Numbered from the stretch's first letter, positions 31,381-40,588 are shown. The stretch: 47,324 bases of DNA from DATGKK01 sp035294725 (GCA_035294725.1 DATGKK010000137.1:1-47324); one strand, 5' to 3'. The notes: a model not told the origin generated them from the letters alone. Numbers and translations: made by a program.

Positions 31381-32178
31381 GTGCGAGTCGACCGCCGCAG
31401 CCCCGTCCCGCTGTGGGCGCAGATCCTCGCCGACCTGCGAGACCGCCTCGCGGCGGGGGAGTTTGCCGACGGCTTCCCGAGCGACGTCGAGCTCGTGGCG
31501 CACTACCGAGTGAGCCGCCAGACCGTGAGGGAGTCGGTCCGACACCTCCAGCAAGAAGGGGTCGTGGAACGGGTCCGTGGCCAGGGCACCTCGGTCCGCA
31601 CACGACCGATCGAGCAGACGCTCGGCGCCATGTACAGCCTGTTCCGCTCCGCCGAGGCGCAGGGCGTCGTCCAGGAGAGCGTCGTTCGACACCTCGAGGA
31701 GCGCGAGAACGCCGAGGCGGCGGCGATGCTCGGTCTCGAGCCTGGCGAGCCTCTCGTCTACCTCGAGCGGCTCCGCCTGCTCGACGGCAAGCCCGGGGTC
31801 CTCGACTGCTCGTGGCTGCCGGCCCGCCTTGCCCGTCCCATCCTCGACGCGGACTTCCACCACACGGCTTTGTACCGCGAGCTCGAGGTGCGCTGCGGGC
31901 TCCGCCCCGACTCCGGCTGGGAACGCCTGCTGCCGGTGCTGCCGAGCCCGGAGCAGCGAGGGCTGCTCGGGCTCGGGCCGCGGACCTCCGCCTTTGCCAT
32001 CGAGCGCCTCGCCTACGCGGGCCCGATCGCGGTGGAGTGGCGGCACGGCATCATCCGCGCCGACCGCTTCCAGTTCGTCGCCCGCTGGTCACCGGGCCGG
32101 CTCGACGCCGCCTTCGAGGCACCCGGCGCCGAGCGCCCGGACGGTGATCACTCGGCCGCGGGGAGGCGGGCCGAGTAG
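31381..32178 (+). CDS. GntR-family regulator with UTRA (HutC-type) domain
   Basis: A 265-residue regulator. The winged helix (residues 1-75) reads VPLWAQILADLRDRLAAGEF, then FPSDVELVAHYRVSRQTVRE and GVVERVRGQGTSV. The C-terminal UTRA ligand domain (about 80-245) has EPLVYLERLRLLDGKPGVLD and ends in HGIIRADRFQFVARW. The ligand is probably a small acid or sugar phosphate but cannot be deduced. It starts at GTG seven bases after a -10 box. Its 3' end overlaps that of the convergent ClC gene by 31 bases. Confidence 0.9.
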   Translation: MRVDRRSPVPLWAQILADLRDRLAAGEFADGFPSDVELVAHYRVSRQTVRESVRHLQQEGVVERVRGQGTSVRTRPIEQTLGAMYSLFRSAEAQGVVQESVVRHLEERENAEAAAMLGLEPGEPLVYLERLRLLDGKPGVLDCSWLPARLARPILDADFHHTALYRELEVRCGLRPDSGWERLLPVLPSPEQRGLLGLGPRTSAFAIERLAYAGPIAVEWRHGIIRADRFQFVARWSPGRLDAAFEAPGAERPDGDHSAAGRRAE

Positions 32179-33566
32179 ATCGAGTACCCGTCGACGTGGC
32201 GGGCGACCGCGGTGGCGAGGAAGGTCGCCGCGATGATCGGGACGAAGATGGAAAAGCCGGTGTGGGTGAGCTCCACGACGAGGACCAGGCCGGCGAGGGG
32301 GGCCTGGATCGCAGAACCGAGCATGGCGGCGGCACCCACGAGCGCGAAGGCGCCGACAGGAGCTCCCGCCCACAGGTGGGACCAGAGGATGCCGGCCATG
32401 GCGCCGAAGACGGCGCCGGTGCTGAGGAAGGGGGTGAAGAGCCCCCCCGAGGCACCGCTGCCGAGGCAGAGCGAGGTCACGAGCGGCTTCAGCGCGAACA
32501 GGGCGAGCAGCAGCAGCACCGTGCCCTGACCGAGGAAGGCGCGATGGGCCATGTCCTTGCCGTTGCCGAACAGCGCCGGGTAGGCGATGCCGATCACGCC
32601 GAGGATCGTGAAGGCGACGAGCGGCCCGACGATGACGGGTCGGCCCGTCAGGCGGTGATGGGAGATCCATCCGATGAGACGGATGTAGCCCGAGGCGAGC
32701 ACCCCGATGACAGGGCCGGCGACGAGCGCGAACACGAGGATCGAGGGGGAGAAGCGGTAGGCGGGGAGACCGAGGTAGGTGGCGTGCTGGGGCAGGTAGA
32801 TCCACGCCACGGCCGTGGCGATCGCGCTCGTGGCGAGGGCGGGAAGCACCACCGGCAACGCGATCGAGCCGACGAGCACCTCGGCCGTGAACAGGGCCCC
32901 GCCAACAGGGACGTTGTAGACCGCAGCGAGCCCGGCTCCGGCGCCGCAGGCGACGAGAAGGCGGCGCTGGGCGGTGTTGAGCCTGAACCATCCCGAGACC
33001 AGGCTCCCGGAGACCCCGCCCATGAGCTTCGGGGCGGCCTCCCGTCCGATCGAGGCGCCCATGCCGATCGCCACCTCCGAGATGAGGCCGGTGATGAGGC
33101 TCCGGCGGGCCGAGAGCTTCCCGTCCCCCGCCCAGATGACCTCGTCGACCTCGGACTTCTCGCCCTTGGTGTACTTGCGCAACAGGTACCAGGCGGGACC
33201 GGCGAAGGCACCGGCGATGGCGAGGGAGGCGACACGATGGAGCCCCGACGCCGCCTCGACGTGGCTCTGGTAGTCGCCGGGGCCCGTGCCGAAGGCGAGG
33301 TGCTCGAACCCGAACAGGACGACCATCATGAGGTCGCCGAAGAGCCCGGTCCCGATCCCGGTCAGGACGAGGGCGAGCCAGAAGCGCCAGGTGAGCGCCG
33401 CCTCACCGTCGTGGGTGTTGTTCGGCTGCTCGGTCGCTCCCCGCCCGGAGGGGAGGCGGCGTTTGATGAGCGGGGCGGGGACCCGGGTTCGCTCGTTGCG
33501 CGGTGGTGGCTGTGATGCGCCGCCCGAGCCCCCGGTGGTCGTCCTCGTCCTCACGTCTCTTGCCAC
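32148..33566 (-). CDS. ClC-family chloride channel/antiporter
   Basis: A 472-residue membrane protein with the anion-pore motifs: GMGASIGREAAPKLMGG (helix F, where GREGP is GREAAP), GSGASGGLFTPFLSTGAVFG (GxFxP region) and AIQAPLAGLVLVVELT. A charged N-terminal tail of about 60 residues has no ribosome site at its GTG, so the true start may be internal. ClC proteins exchange chloride for protons or act as channels. Its promoter region is shared with the molybdoenzyme operon, and the CsoR/CstR-like operator lies only 60 bases upstream, so co-regulation is possible. Confidence 0.9.
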   Translation of the reverse strand: MARDVRTRTTTGGSGGASQPPPRNERTRVPAPLIKRRLPSGRGATEQPNNTHDGEAALTWRFWLALVLTGIGTGLFGDLMMVVLFGFEHLAFGTGPGDYQSHVEAASGLHRVASLAIAGAFAGPAWYLLRKYTKGEKSEVDEVIWAGDGKLSARRSLITGLISEVAIGMGASIGREAAPKLMGGVSGSLVSGWFRLNTAQRRLLVACGAGAGLAAVYNVPVGGALFTAEVLVGSIALPVVLPALATSAIATAVAWIYLPQHATYLGLPAYRFSPSILVFALVAGPVIGVLASGYIRLIGWISHHRLTGRPVIVGPLVAFTILGVIGIAYPALFGNGKDMAHRAFLGQGTVLLLLALFALKPLVTSLCLGSGASGGLFTPFLSTGAVFGAMAGILWSHLWAGAPVGAFALVGAAAMLGSAIQAPLAGLVLVVELTHTGFSIFVPIIAATFLATAVARHVDGYSIYSARLPAAE

Positions 33567-33624
33567 TCCACGGCGTGCTGGTGCCTCATGCTCGTCCCGG
33601 GCAGCGGTCGAGGCGAGCTCGCAG

Positions 33625-33643
33625 ATACCCTATGGGGTACAAT
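33625..33643 (+). promoter_or_regulatory. CsoR/CstR-like operator overlapping a -10 box (site 2)
   Basis: ATACCCTATGGGGTAC (33625-33640) is ATACC-N5-GGGTA, matching the element at 31055. TACAAT at 33638-33643 begins at the T of GGGGTA, exactly as at site 1. It lies between the divergent ClC gene and the molybdoenzyme operon, about 200 bases before the latter. Confidence 0.62.
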
Positions 33644-33749
33644 ACCGGAAAGTCCCCTGCCCCGGCATCTTGCCAGAGGGGAGCCGGGGGCCGCCGCGGG
33701 CGGTGGCGAGGGCTCTCCCTGGGGATGGGCCGTTGCCGGGAGATGAATA

Positions 33750-33765
33750 GTACGGACATTCGTAC
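33750..33765. promoter_or_regulatory. second inverted repeat in the molybdoenzyme leader
   Basis: GTACGGACATTCGTAC is a 5-base inverted repeat (GTACG/CGTAC) with a six-base spacer, inside an AT-rich patch (TACATATGG) that stands out against the GC-rich surroundings. It is 72 bases before the start of the Fe-S/NrfD gene and may be a second operator or promoter element. Confidence 0.42.
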
Positions 33766-33837
33766 ATATGGTAGGAAGGCGGCGGTGACGAGCAGCGAGC
33801 TGCGAGCCCGGTCGAGAGCCTGAACCGGAGGAACCAC

Positions 33838-35385
33838 GTGCGATACGGCTTTGCCATCGACCAGCGGACCTGCATCGGCTGCCACGCCTGCACGGTCGCG
33901 TGCAAGACCGAGCACCAGGTGCCCGTCGGGCAGTTCCGCACGTGGGTGAAGTACATCGACAAGGGGCAGTGGCCCACCTCTGCCCGCGCCTTCGGCGTGC
34001 TGCGGTGCAACCACTGCACGGATGCCCCCTGCGTGGCGATCTGCCCCACGAAGGCGTTGTTCAAGCGGGAGGACGGCATCGTCGACTTCGACAGGGAGCG
34101 CTGCATCGGCTGCAAGAGCTGCATGCAGGCCTGCCCCTACGACGCCATCTACATCGACGAGGAGACCCACACGGCGGCCAAGTGCAACTACTGCGCCCAC
34201 CGGGTGGACGACGGGCTCGAGCCCGCCTGCGTCGTCGTCTGCCCCACCCACTCGATCTGGGCGGGCGATCTCGACGACCCCCGCAGCGGGATCGCCCGCC
34301 TCATCGCCAGCAACGAGACCGCGGTCCGCGCTCCCGAGCAGGGGACGGGGCCCAACGTCTTTTACCTCGGGGCCGATCCGGCCGTGCTCGACCCCCTCGC
34401 CGCACCGGTCGCCGACTCCTACCTGTGGGCGGAGCCCGACGCCCTCCGCACGGCCGTCGCCGCCGACCTCCCCGTCGATCCGGAGACCGGCGCCCGCACG
34501 ACGCTCAACACGGCCCACCCCCGGCCGTGGGGCTGGCGGGTCACCACCTATCTCTGGACCAAGGGAGTGGGCGCCGGCGCGCTCCTCGTCACCGCCGGGG
34601 CGCTCGCCTCCGGAGTCCCGGCGGAAGGCGTGCTCAAGCTCGCCGCCCCGGCGCTCGGCGTCGGCGCCACCGCCGCCACAGGGGCCCTCCTTGTGTGGGA
34701 CCTGAAGCGACCCGAGCGGTTCTGGTACATCTTCGCCAAGCCAAACCCGAGATCATGGCTGTTCCTTGGGTCGGTCTGCCTCGCCGGCTACTCGGCCGTC
34801 GCCGGATCGTGGCTCGCGGCCGGGCTCGCGGAGTCGGTCGGCGTGCTCCGCCGGGAGCAGTTCTCGACGGCGATCTCGGTCCTCAAGTGGCTGGCGGCGC
34901 CGGCGGCGGCCGCAGCCGCGGGGTACACCGCCCTGCTCTTCGGCCAGGCGGAGGGCCGTGACCTCTGGCAGTCCCGACTCCTCCTGCCCCACCTGCTCAT
35001 CCAGGCGGTCGAAGGCGGCTCGGGCGTCCTGCTCGCTCTCTCCGCCCTCACGGCCGGGCCCACCCGGGTCACGAGGATGCTCGCCGGCACCTTCGTCGCC
35101 TCCTCGGCGGCGAACCTCGCCCTCGTCGCCGCCGAGTACGGCCGGGGCTCCCACCCGACCCGGCAGGCGAGCGCCGCGGCCGAGATGATCACGAAGGGCC
35201 GCTACCGCAAGCTCTTTTGGGCCGGGGCGGTCGGCCTCGGCGCCGTCGCCGCCGGGCTGGCGGCGCCGGCCGTGCGAGGCCGGAGGCTCCGGGCCGCCGC
35301 CCTCGGGGGGCTGCTCGGTCAGGCGGCCCTCCTCGCGTACGAGTCCGTGTTCGTCCGGGCAGCCCAGGACGTCCCCCTGTCGTGA
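33838..35385 (+). CDS. fused 4Fe-4S ferredoxin subunit and NrfD/PsrC membrane subunit
   Basis: A 515-residue fusion starting at GTG with a GGAGGAA ribosome site. Residues 1-140 carry sixteen Cys for four [4Fe-4S] clusters (C12/15/18/22, C57/60/65/69, C89/92/95/99, C116/119/131/135), as in DmsB/PsrB/SoeB. From about 215 on, eight hydrophobic helices form an NrfD-like quinone-reacting anchor. Normally the two are separate genes. There is no signal sequence, so the Fe-S part faces the cytoplasm. It should pass electrons between the molybdopterin subunit encoded next and the quinone pool. Spacing to that gene is 80 bases. Confidence 0.9.
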   Translation: MRYGFAIDQRTCIGCHACTVACKTEHQVPVGQFRTWVKYIDKGQWPTSARAFGVLRCNHCTDAPCVAICPTKALFKREDGIVDFDRERCIGCKSCMQACPYDAIYIDEETHTAAKCNYCAHRVDDGLEPACVVVCPTHSIWAGDLDDPRSGIARLIASNETAVRAPEQGTGPNVFYLGADPAVLDPLAAPVADSYLWAEPDALRTAVAADLPVDPETGARTTLNTAHPRPWGWRVTTYLWTKGVGAGALLVTAGALASGVPAEGVLKLAAPALGVGATAATGALLVWDLKRPERFWYIFAKPNPRSWLFLGSVCLAGYSAVAGSWLAAGLAESVGVLRREQFSTAISVLKWLAAPAAAAAAGYTALLFGQAEGRDLWQSRLLLPHLLIQAVEGGSGVLLALSALTAGPTRVTRMLAGTFVASSAANLALVAAEYGRGSHPTRQASAAAEMITKGRYRKLFWAGAVGLGAVAAGLAAPAVRGRRLRAAALGGLLGQAALLAYESVFVRAAQDVPLS

Positions 35386-35465
35386 GGAGCGAGGAGCGGA
35401 GATTGGCGCGAGCGAGAAGGACCCTGCGAGGCCTCGGCGGCACCGTCGCGGGCGAGGAGGCGGCC

Positions 35466-38324
35466 ATGCCCGCGACGGACGAGATCCCGCCCGTCTCGCC
35501 CGGCACCGTGGCCCTGCCGGGCGCCCGCCGGCACGAGCACCTCTCGAACTTCCCGCCCGTCGAGGAGTGGGACCACCACGTCGAGCATGACGCGGCGGCC
35601 CATCCCCGCAAAGTGGCGCACGAGTACATGCTCGTGCCGACCACCTGCTTCAACTGCGAGTCCGGCTGCGGGCTGCTCGCCTACGTCGACAAGGACGACC
35701 TGTCGATCCGCAAGCTCGAGGGGAACCCCGCCCATCCCGGATCGAGGGGCCGCAACTGTGCGAAGGGCCCGGCCACCGTCAACCAGCTCGACGATCCGGA
35801 GCGGATCCTCTACCCGCTGCGCAGGACGGGGGAGCGGGGCGGAGGCGCTTGGGAGCAGGTGAGCTGGGACGAGGCGCTCGACGACATCGCGGGCCGGATC
35901 CGCAGCTGCATCGTCGAGGGCCGCCACGAGGAGGTCATGTACCACGTGGGCCGGCCGGGAGAGGACGGCTTCGCCGAGCGGTTCCTCAAGGCGTGGGGTG
36001 TCGATGGCCACAACAGCCACACGAACGTCTGCTCGTCGGGAGCGCGCTTCGGGATGGCGCTGTGGACGGGCTACGACCGGCCGAGCCCGGACCACGCCAA
36101 CGCGAAGGTGATCCTGCTCTTCTCGAGCCACCTCGAGACGGGCCACTACTTCAACCCGCACGCCCAGCGCATCATGGAAGCCAAGCTGGACGGGGCGAAG
36201 CTCGTCGTCGTCGACCCCCGCCTGTCGAACACGGCGGCCCATGCCGACCTCTGGCTCTCGCCGTGGCCCGGCAGCGAGGCGGCCATCCTGCTCTCGGTGG
36301 CGTCCTACCTGCTGCGGACCCGGCAGATCGACGAGGCCTACCTCGAGCGCTGGTTCAACTGGCAGGAGTACCTCGCGAACCTGCATCCGGAGTCACCGCC
36401 GACCTTCGAGGCGTTCCTCGACCGCCTCGAGGAGGACTACGCCGGGTACACCTTCGAGCTCGCCGCCGCCGAGGCGCAGATCGACGCCGCCTCGATCGAG
36501 CAGCTTGCTGCCATCGTCGCCGGCTGCGACCACCGCCTCTCGGCCCACATCTGGCGCTCGGCCTGTGCCGGCAACCTGGGCGGGTGGCAGGTGGCGCGGG
36601 CCCTGTGGTTCGTGCTCGCCCTCACCGGCTCGATCGGCACCGTCGGCGGCACGAGCCCGAACGGCTGGGACAAGTTCATCCCCGAGGGGCCGGCGGCGCC
36701 AGAGGCCCATGACCATTGGAACGAGCTCACCTGGCCGGCGGAGTACCCCCTCGCGACGAACGAGATGTCGATCCTGCTCCCGCACTTCCTTGAGGAGGGC
36801 CGGGGGCGGCTCGAGGTCTACTTCTCGCGGGTGTGGAACCCGATCTGGACGGCGCCCGACGGCTTCACGTGGATCGAGGCGCTTCGCGACCCCCACAAGG
36901 TCGGCCTGCACGTCGCCCTCACGCCGACCTGGTCCGAGACGGCCGAGTTCGCCGACTACGTGCTGCCGATGGGGCATGCTCCCGAGCGCCACGACACCAT
37001 GTCCTACGAGACGCACGCCGGGCGATGGCTGAGCTTCCGCCAGCCCGTGCGGCGGGTGGCGATGGAACGGCTCGGCCGGGCGGTCGGCGACACCCGCGAG
37101 GCCAATCCGGGCGAGGTCTGGGAGGAGAACGAGTTCTGGTTCGAGCTCTCCTGGCGGATCGACCCCGACGGCAGCCTCGGCATCCGGCGGCACTTCGAGT
37201 CCCCCTACCGACCGGGGGAGAAGATCACCGTCGCCGAGTACTACCGGTGGATGTTCGAGCACGAGGTGCCCGGGCTGCCCGAGAAGGCTGCGGCTGCAGG
37301 GCTGACGCCGCTCGATTACATGAGGCGTTTCGGAGCGGTCGAGGTCGGCGAGGCCACCTATCGCGTCGACGAGCGGGAGGTGCCTCGGGAGGCGCTCGAG
37401 GGAGCCGTCCCCGACCCGAAGGGCGTCATGCGGCGCCCCGCCGGCCCCGACGACACCCCGCCGCTCGTGGGCGAGGCAGGCTCGCTCGGGGTGCGCCACG
37501 CTGACGGCAGCGTGACCGTCGGCTTCCCGACCCCGTCGCGCAAGCTCGAGGTGTACTCGCAGGTGATGGCGGACTTCGGCTGGCCCGAGCACCGGACGCC
37601 GGGTTACATCGAGTCGCACGTCTCGCGCCGTCGGATCGACCTCGACGCAGGCGAGCTCGTCCTCGTCCCGACCTTCCGGCTCCCCGTGCTCATCCACACC
37701 CGCTCGGGGAACGCGAAGTACCTGAACGAGATCGCGAACTCCCACCCGCTCTGGCTGAACCCCGAGGACGCCTCGCGGCACAAGGTCTCGAGCGGCGACC
37801 TCGTCCGGCTCACGACGAGGATCGGCTACTTCGTCGTGCGGGTCTGGGTGACGGAGGCGATCCGTCCCGGCGTCTGCGCCCTCAGCCACCACATGGGGCG
37901 GTGGCGCCTCCACGAGGGGGAGGGGAGCCGCTGGGTGACCGGGCGGGTAGACCTCAGCCATCCGGGCGGTCCCGACACCTGGCTCCTGCGCTACAAGAGC
38001 CACGTCCAGCCGTTCAGCTCGTCGGACCCGGACTCCTCTCGCATCTTCTGGACGGACCCAGGCGTCCACCAGAACCTCGCCTTCCCCGTGCAGCCGGACC
38101 CGATCTCGGGGATGCACTGCTGGCTGCAGAAGGTGACGATGTCGCCGGCGCAGCCGGGCGACCGGTACGGCGACGTCTTCGTCGACCGCAGCAAGTCACG
38201 GGAGGCGTACCGGGAGTGGCTCGAGATGACCCGCGCCACCACCGGTCCGGGAGGCGAGCGTCGCCCGGAGTTCCTCATGCGGCCGGTGAAGCCGCGGCGG
38301 AGGGCCTACCGCATCGGCACCTGA
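35466..38324 (+). CDS. molybdopterin oxidoreductase catalytic subunit (PsrA/SoeA-like)
   Basis: A 952-residue Mo/W-bis-PGD enzyme. The N-terminus binds one [4Fe-4S] cluster (TTCFNCESGCGLLAY, Cys 61, 64, 68 and 98 in RGRNCAKGP). Cys189 in HNSHTNVCSSGARFG is the probable Mo ligand, as in polysulfide, thiosulfate and tetrathionate reductases and SoeA. The C-terminal part (TRSGNAKYLNEIANSHPLWL) is the cofactor-binding barrel. No Tat signal is visible at ATG 35466 (GAGGAGG upstream); a TTG at 35403 would add RRTLRGLGG but still no hydrophobic core. A cytoplasmic enzyme coupled to quinone, resembling the sulfite-oxidising SoeABC or a sulfur-compound reductase, is likely; the substrate is unproven. 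Confidence 0.87.
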   Translation: MPATDEIPPVSPGTVALPGARRHEHLSNFPPVEEWDHHVEHDAAAHPRKVAHEYMLVPTTCFNCESGCGLLAYVDKDDLSIRKLEGNPAHPGSRGRNCAKGPATVNQLDDPERILYPLRRTGERGGGAWEQVSWDEALDDIAGRIRSCIVEGRHEEVMYHVGRPGEDGFAERFLKAWGVDGHNSHTNVCSSGARFGMALWTGYDRPSPDHANAKVILLFSSHLETGHYFNPHAQRIMEAKLDGAKLVVVDPRLSNTAAHADLWLSPWPGSEAAILLSVASYLLRTRQIDEAYLERWFNWQEYLANLHPESPPTFEAFLDRLEEDYAGYTFELAAAEAQIDAASIEQLAAIVAGCDHRLSAHIWRSACAGNLGGWQVARALWFVLALTGSIGTVGGTSPNGWDKFIPEGPAAPEAHDHWNELTWPAEYPLATNEMSILLPHFLEEGRGRLEVYFSRVWNPIWTAPDGFTWIEALRDPHKVGLHVALTPTWSETAEFADYVLPMGHAPERHDTMSYETHAGRWLSFRQPVRRVAMERLGRAVGDTREANPGEVWEENEFWFELSWRIDPDGSLGIRRHFESPYRPGEKITVAEYYRWMFEHEVPGLPEKAAAAGLTPLDYMRRFGAVEVGEATYRVDEREVPREALEGAVPDPKGVMRRPAGPDDTPPLVGEAGSLGVRHADGSVTVGFPTPSRKLEVYSQVMADFGWPEHRTPGYIESHVSRRRIDLDAGELVLVPTFRLPVLIHTRSGNAKYLNEIANSHPLWLNPEDASRHKVSSGDLVRLTTRIGYFVVRVWVTEAIRPGVCALSHHMGRWRLHEGEGSRWVTGRVDLSHPGGPDTWLLRYKSHVQPFSSSDPDSSRIFWTDPGVHQNLAFPVQPDPISGMHCWLQKVTMSPAQPGDRYGDVFVDRSKSREAYREWLEMTRATTGPGGERRPEFLMRPVKPRRRAYRIGT

Positions 38325-38414
38325 GCCCTGCTCCGGCCGAGCGCGACGGGCCGAGCGCAACGCCCGCGCGCGAGGCTGGCGGGGTCGCCAGCCCGAGCCC
38401 TCGGTGCCACGGCG

Positions 38415-39839
38415 GTGCGCGGAAGGAGGACCTTGCAGCAGGCACGCCGCTGGTTGCGGCCCGAGTGGTGGAGCCGCAACCTCACCGTCGTGCTGGCAGC
38501 ACGGGTGTCGATGAGTGCCGGGAGAGCGCTCGCCGGCGTGATCACCCCGATCTACCTCGCCCTCGAAGGCTTCAGCGCCGTGCGCCTCTCCGAGTACGTC
38601 CTCACGGTCGCGATCTGCTCGGCCGGGCTCTCGACCTTCGCGGGGACGGTCTCGGACCGGATCGGCCGCAAGTCCTTCCTCATCGCGATGCCGCTCCTCA
38701 CGGCCGCCGCTGGGGCCACCTTCGCCGTCACCGCCGACGCACCCCTCCTGTTCGTCATGGGGGCGCTCGGCAGCTTCGGCCGGGGTGCCGGCGCAGGAGC
38801 CGGCGCCGTCGGCCCCTACCAGCCGGCGGAGTCAGCCCTCGTGACCGACACCCTCGAGGCTCGCCACCGCAACGACGCGTTCGGGCGCCTCGCCTTCGGC
38901 TCTTCCCTCGGCGCCACCGCGGGGGGCCTCCTTGCCCTGCTCGTGCCCTCGAGCCACGTCCACGGGAGCGCGGCGACGGCGGTCTTCCGGGCCGGCTTCA
39001 TCGCCGTCGCCGCCGTCTCCGCCTTCGCCGGCCTGCTCGCCCTTGCTCTCGTCGAGCGTCCCTTCTGGCGCCCCGAGGCGGCCGGCTCCGGAGGGGGCGC
39101 GCCGCCAGCCACCGCGGCGCGAGGTCCGGAGCGGCCGGGGTCGGACTCCTCCACGGCCGGGGTGCCGACCCGCTCCGGCCGGAGGAGGCGGCGCCTGCTC
39201 CCTGAGAAGTCGCGCTGGCTCTTGTACCGGCTCTGGCTGACGAACGGCCTGAACGGCATGGCGATCGGCATGTTCGGGCCGTTCGTGACCTACTGGTTCT
39301 TCCGGCGCTTCGGCGCCGGCGCGAGCGAGGTGGGCATCCTGTTCGCCGTCATCAACGCCGTCACGACCGTCTCGGTCCTCTCGGCGGCGGGCCTCGCACG
39401 CCGGCTCGGGCTCGTGAGGACGGTGGCGATCGTGCGGACGATGCAGGCCGTCCTGCTCGTTCCGATGGTGCTCTCACCCTCCTTCGCACTGGCCGGGGCC
39501 ATCTACTTCGTCCGGATGGTGGTCCAGCGCATCGGCCTGCCCCTTCGCCAGTCCTACACGCTCGGCCTCGCCGATCCCGAGGAGCGGGGGTCGGTCGCTG
39601 CCCTCTCGAACCTGCCGAGCCAGGTGGCGATGGCGGGGAGCCCGCTGCTCACCGGCTACCTGTTCGAGGAGGTGAGCCTCTCGCTCCCGTTCGAGATCGC
39701 CGCCGCCCTGCAGCTTGCGAACGCGGCGAGTTTCTGGGCCTTCTTCCGGCACCACCCTCCAGACGAGGAGCGCGACGAGATCGAGGTCCCGCCCCTTTCC
39801 ATCCAGCCCGCCGCTGCGACCGACGCCGTCGATCCCTGA
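38415..39839 (+). CDS. MFS transporter
   Basis: A 474-residue transporter with twelve hydrophobic segments in two halves. SDRIGRKSFLIAMPLL is the MFS signature A loop between helices 2 and 3; a charged linker rich in Pro, Gly and Arg (about 215-265) joins the halves. Start is unclear: GTG 38415 lacks a ribosome site, while TTG 38433 follows AAGGAGG at a short spacing of three bases. It is 90 bases after the molybdoenzyme and may import or export its substrate, product or a related anion. Specificity cannot be told from the sequence. Confidence 0.83.
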   Translation: MRGRRTLQQARRWLRPEWWSRNLTVVLAARVSMSAGRALAGVITPIYLALEGFSAVRLSEYVLTVAICSAGLSTFAGTVSDRIGRKSFLIAMPLLTAAAGATFAVTADAPLLFVMGALGSFGRGAGAGAGAVGPYQPAESALVTDTLEARHRNDAFGRLAFGSSLGATAGGLLALLVPSSHVHGSAATAVFRAGFIAVAAVSAFAGLLALALVERPFWRPEAAGSGGGAPPATAARGPERPGSDSSTAGVPTRSGRRRRRLLPEKSRWLLYRLWLTNGLNGMAIGMFGPFVTYWFFRRFGAGASEVGILFAVINAVTTVSVLSAAGLARRLGLVRTVAIVRTMQAVLLVPMVLSPSFALAGAIYFVRMVVQRIGLPLRQSYTLGLADPEERGSVAALSNLPSQVAMAGSPLLTGYLFEEVSLSLPFEIAAALQLANAASFWAFFRHHPPDEERDEIEVPPLSIQPAAATDAVDP

Positions 39840-39848
39840 GGACCCTGC

Positions 39849-40472
39849 CTATGTAAGGGGTCCCGGATAGGCCGCCTCTGCCTCTGCGCTGAGGCGGCCG
39901 GTGTGGCGCCGCACCACGAGGATGCCGGCGACGACGGCGATGACCGCCGCCACGCCCAGCGCGATCGCGACGGGGCCGGAGACCTTGGTGATGGTGCTGC
40001 CCGCCGCGTAGGCGCCGAAGGCGTAGAGGGCCGCCCAGACGACCCCCCCGAGGGCGTTGTAGGGGAGGAAGCGCCGCCACGCCATCCGGTTCGTTCCGGC
40101 GAGGAAGGCGGCGTAGGTCCGCAGTATCGAGACGAAGCGCCCGAAGAACACCACCTTCGGCCCGTGGCGGTCGAAGATGAGCCGGCCGACCTTCACCTTC
40201 GTCTCGTCGAGGCGGACCTTGGGGCCGTAGCGGAGCAGGAGCCGGTAGCCGCCTTTCAACCCGATGACGTAGCCGATGTTGTCCCCGAGGATCGCCGCGA
40301 CCGTGGCGACGAGAAAGACGAGGACGATCGAGAGCCGGTGCGTGCTGCCCGCGTAGGTCCCCGCCGCGATGAGGATCGTCTCGCCGGGCAGGGGGATGCC
40401 GAGGCTCTCCGCGGCGACGAGCAGGAAGACGGCGCCGTAGCCGTAGGTGGTGACGAGGTGCTCGATGCTCAT
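39849..40472 (-). CDS. DedA-family membrane protein, possible lipid-phosphate flippase
   Basis: A 207-residue protein with the DedA/VTT motifs VAAESLGIPLPGETILIAAG, ILGDNIGYVIGLKGGYRLLL and FFGRFVSILRTYAAFLAG with the conserved Arg residues. Recent work on Bacillus and Staphylococcus identifies DedA proteins (UptA) as undecaprenyl-phosphate translocases. It is divergent (116 bases) from a BcrC-like phosphatase that would make undecaprenyl phosphate, which supports that role here. Converges with the MFS gene at 9 bases. Confidence 0.88.
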   Translation of the reverse strand: MSIEHLVTTYGYGAVFLLVAAESLGIPLPGETILIAAGTYAGSTHRLSIVLVFLVATVAAILGDNIGYVIGLKGGYRLLLRYGPKVRLDETKVKVGRLIFDRHGPKVVFFGRFVSILRTYAAFLAGTNRMAWRRFLPYNALGGVVWAALYAFGAYAAGSTITKVSGPVAIALGVAAVIAVVAGILVVRRHTGRLSAEAEAAYPGPLT

Positions 40473-40588
40473 GCGGGGCGGTGACGCGGTGCTCGCCGAT
40501 CTCGCCTCCGTGGCACGGGAGTGAGGCTACCTGCCCGCCGGCCGGGGCTACCCTGGGAGTGCCCCGAGACAGCTGAACAAGGAGTCAT

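Noticed and set aside
33743..33823. 26-residue frame starting MNSTDIRTYG in the molybdoenzyme leader
   Set aside because: The ATG has GGGAG with almost no spacing, the frame contains the inverted repeat at 33750, and nothing suggests a functional leader peptide such as a run of one amino acid.
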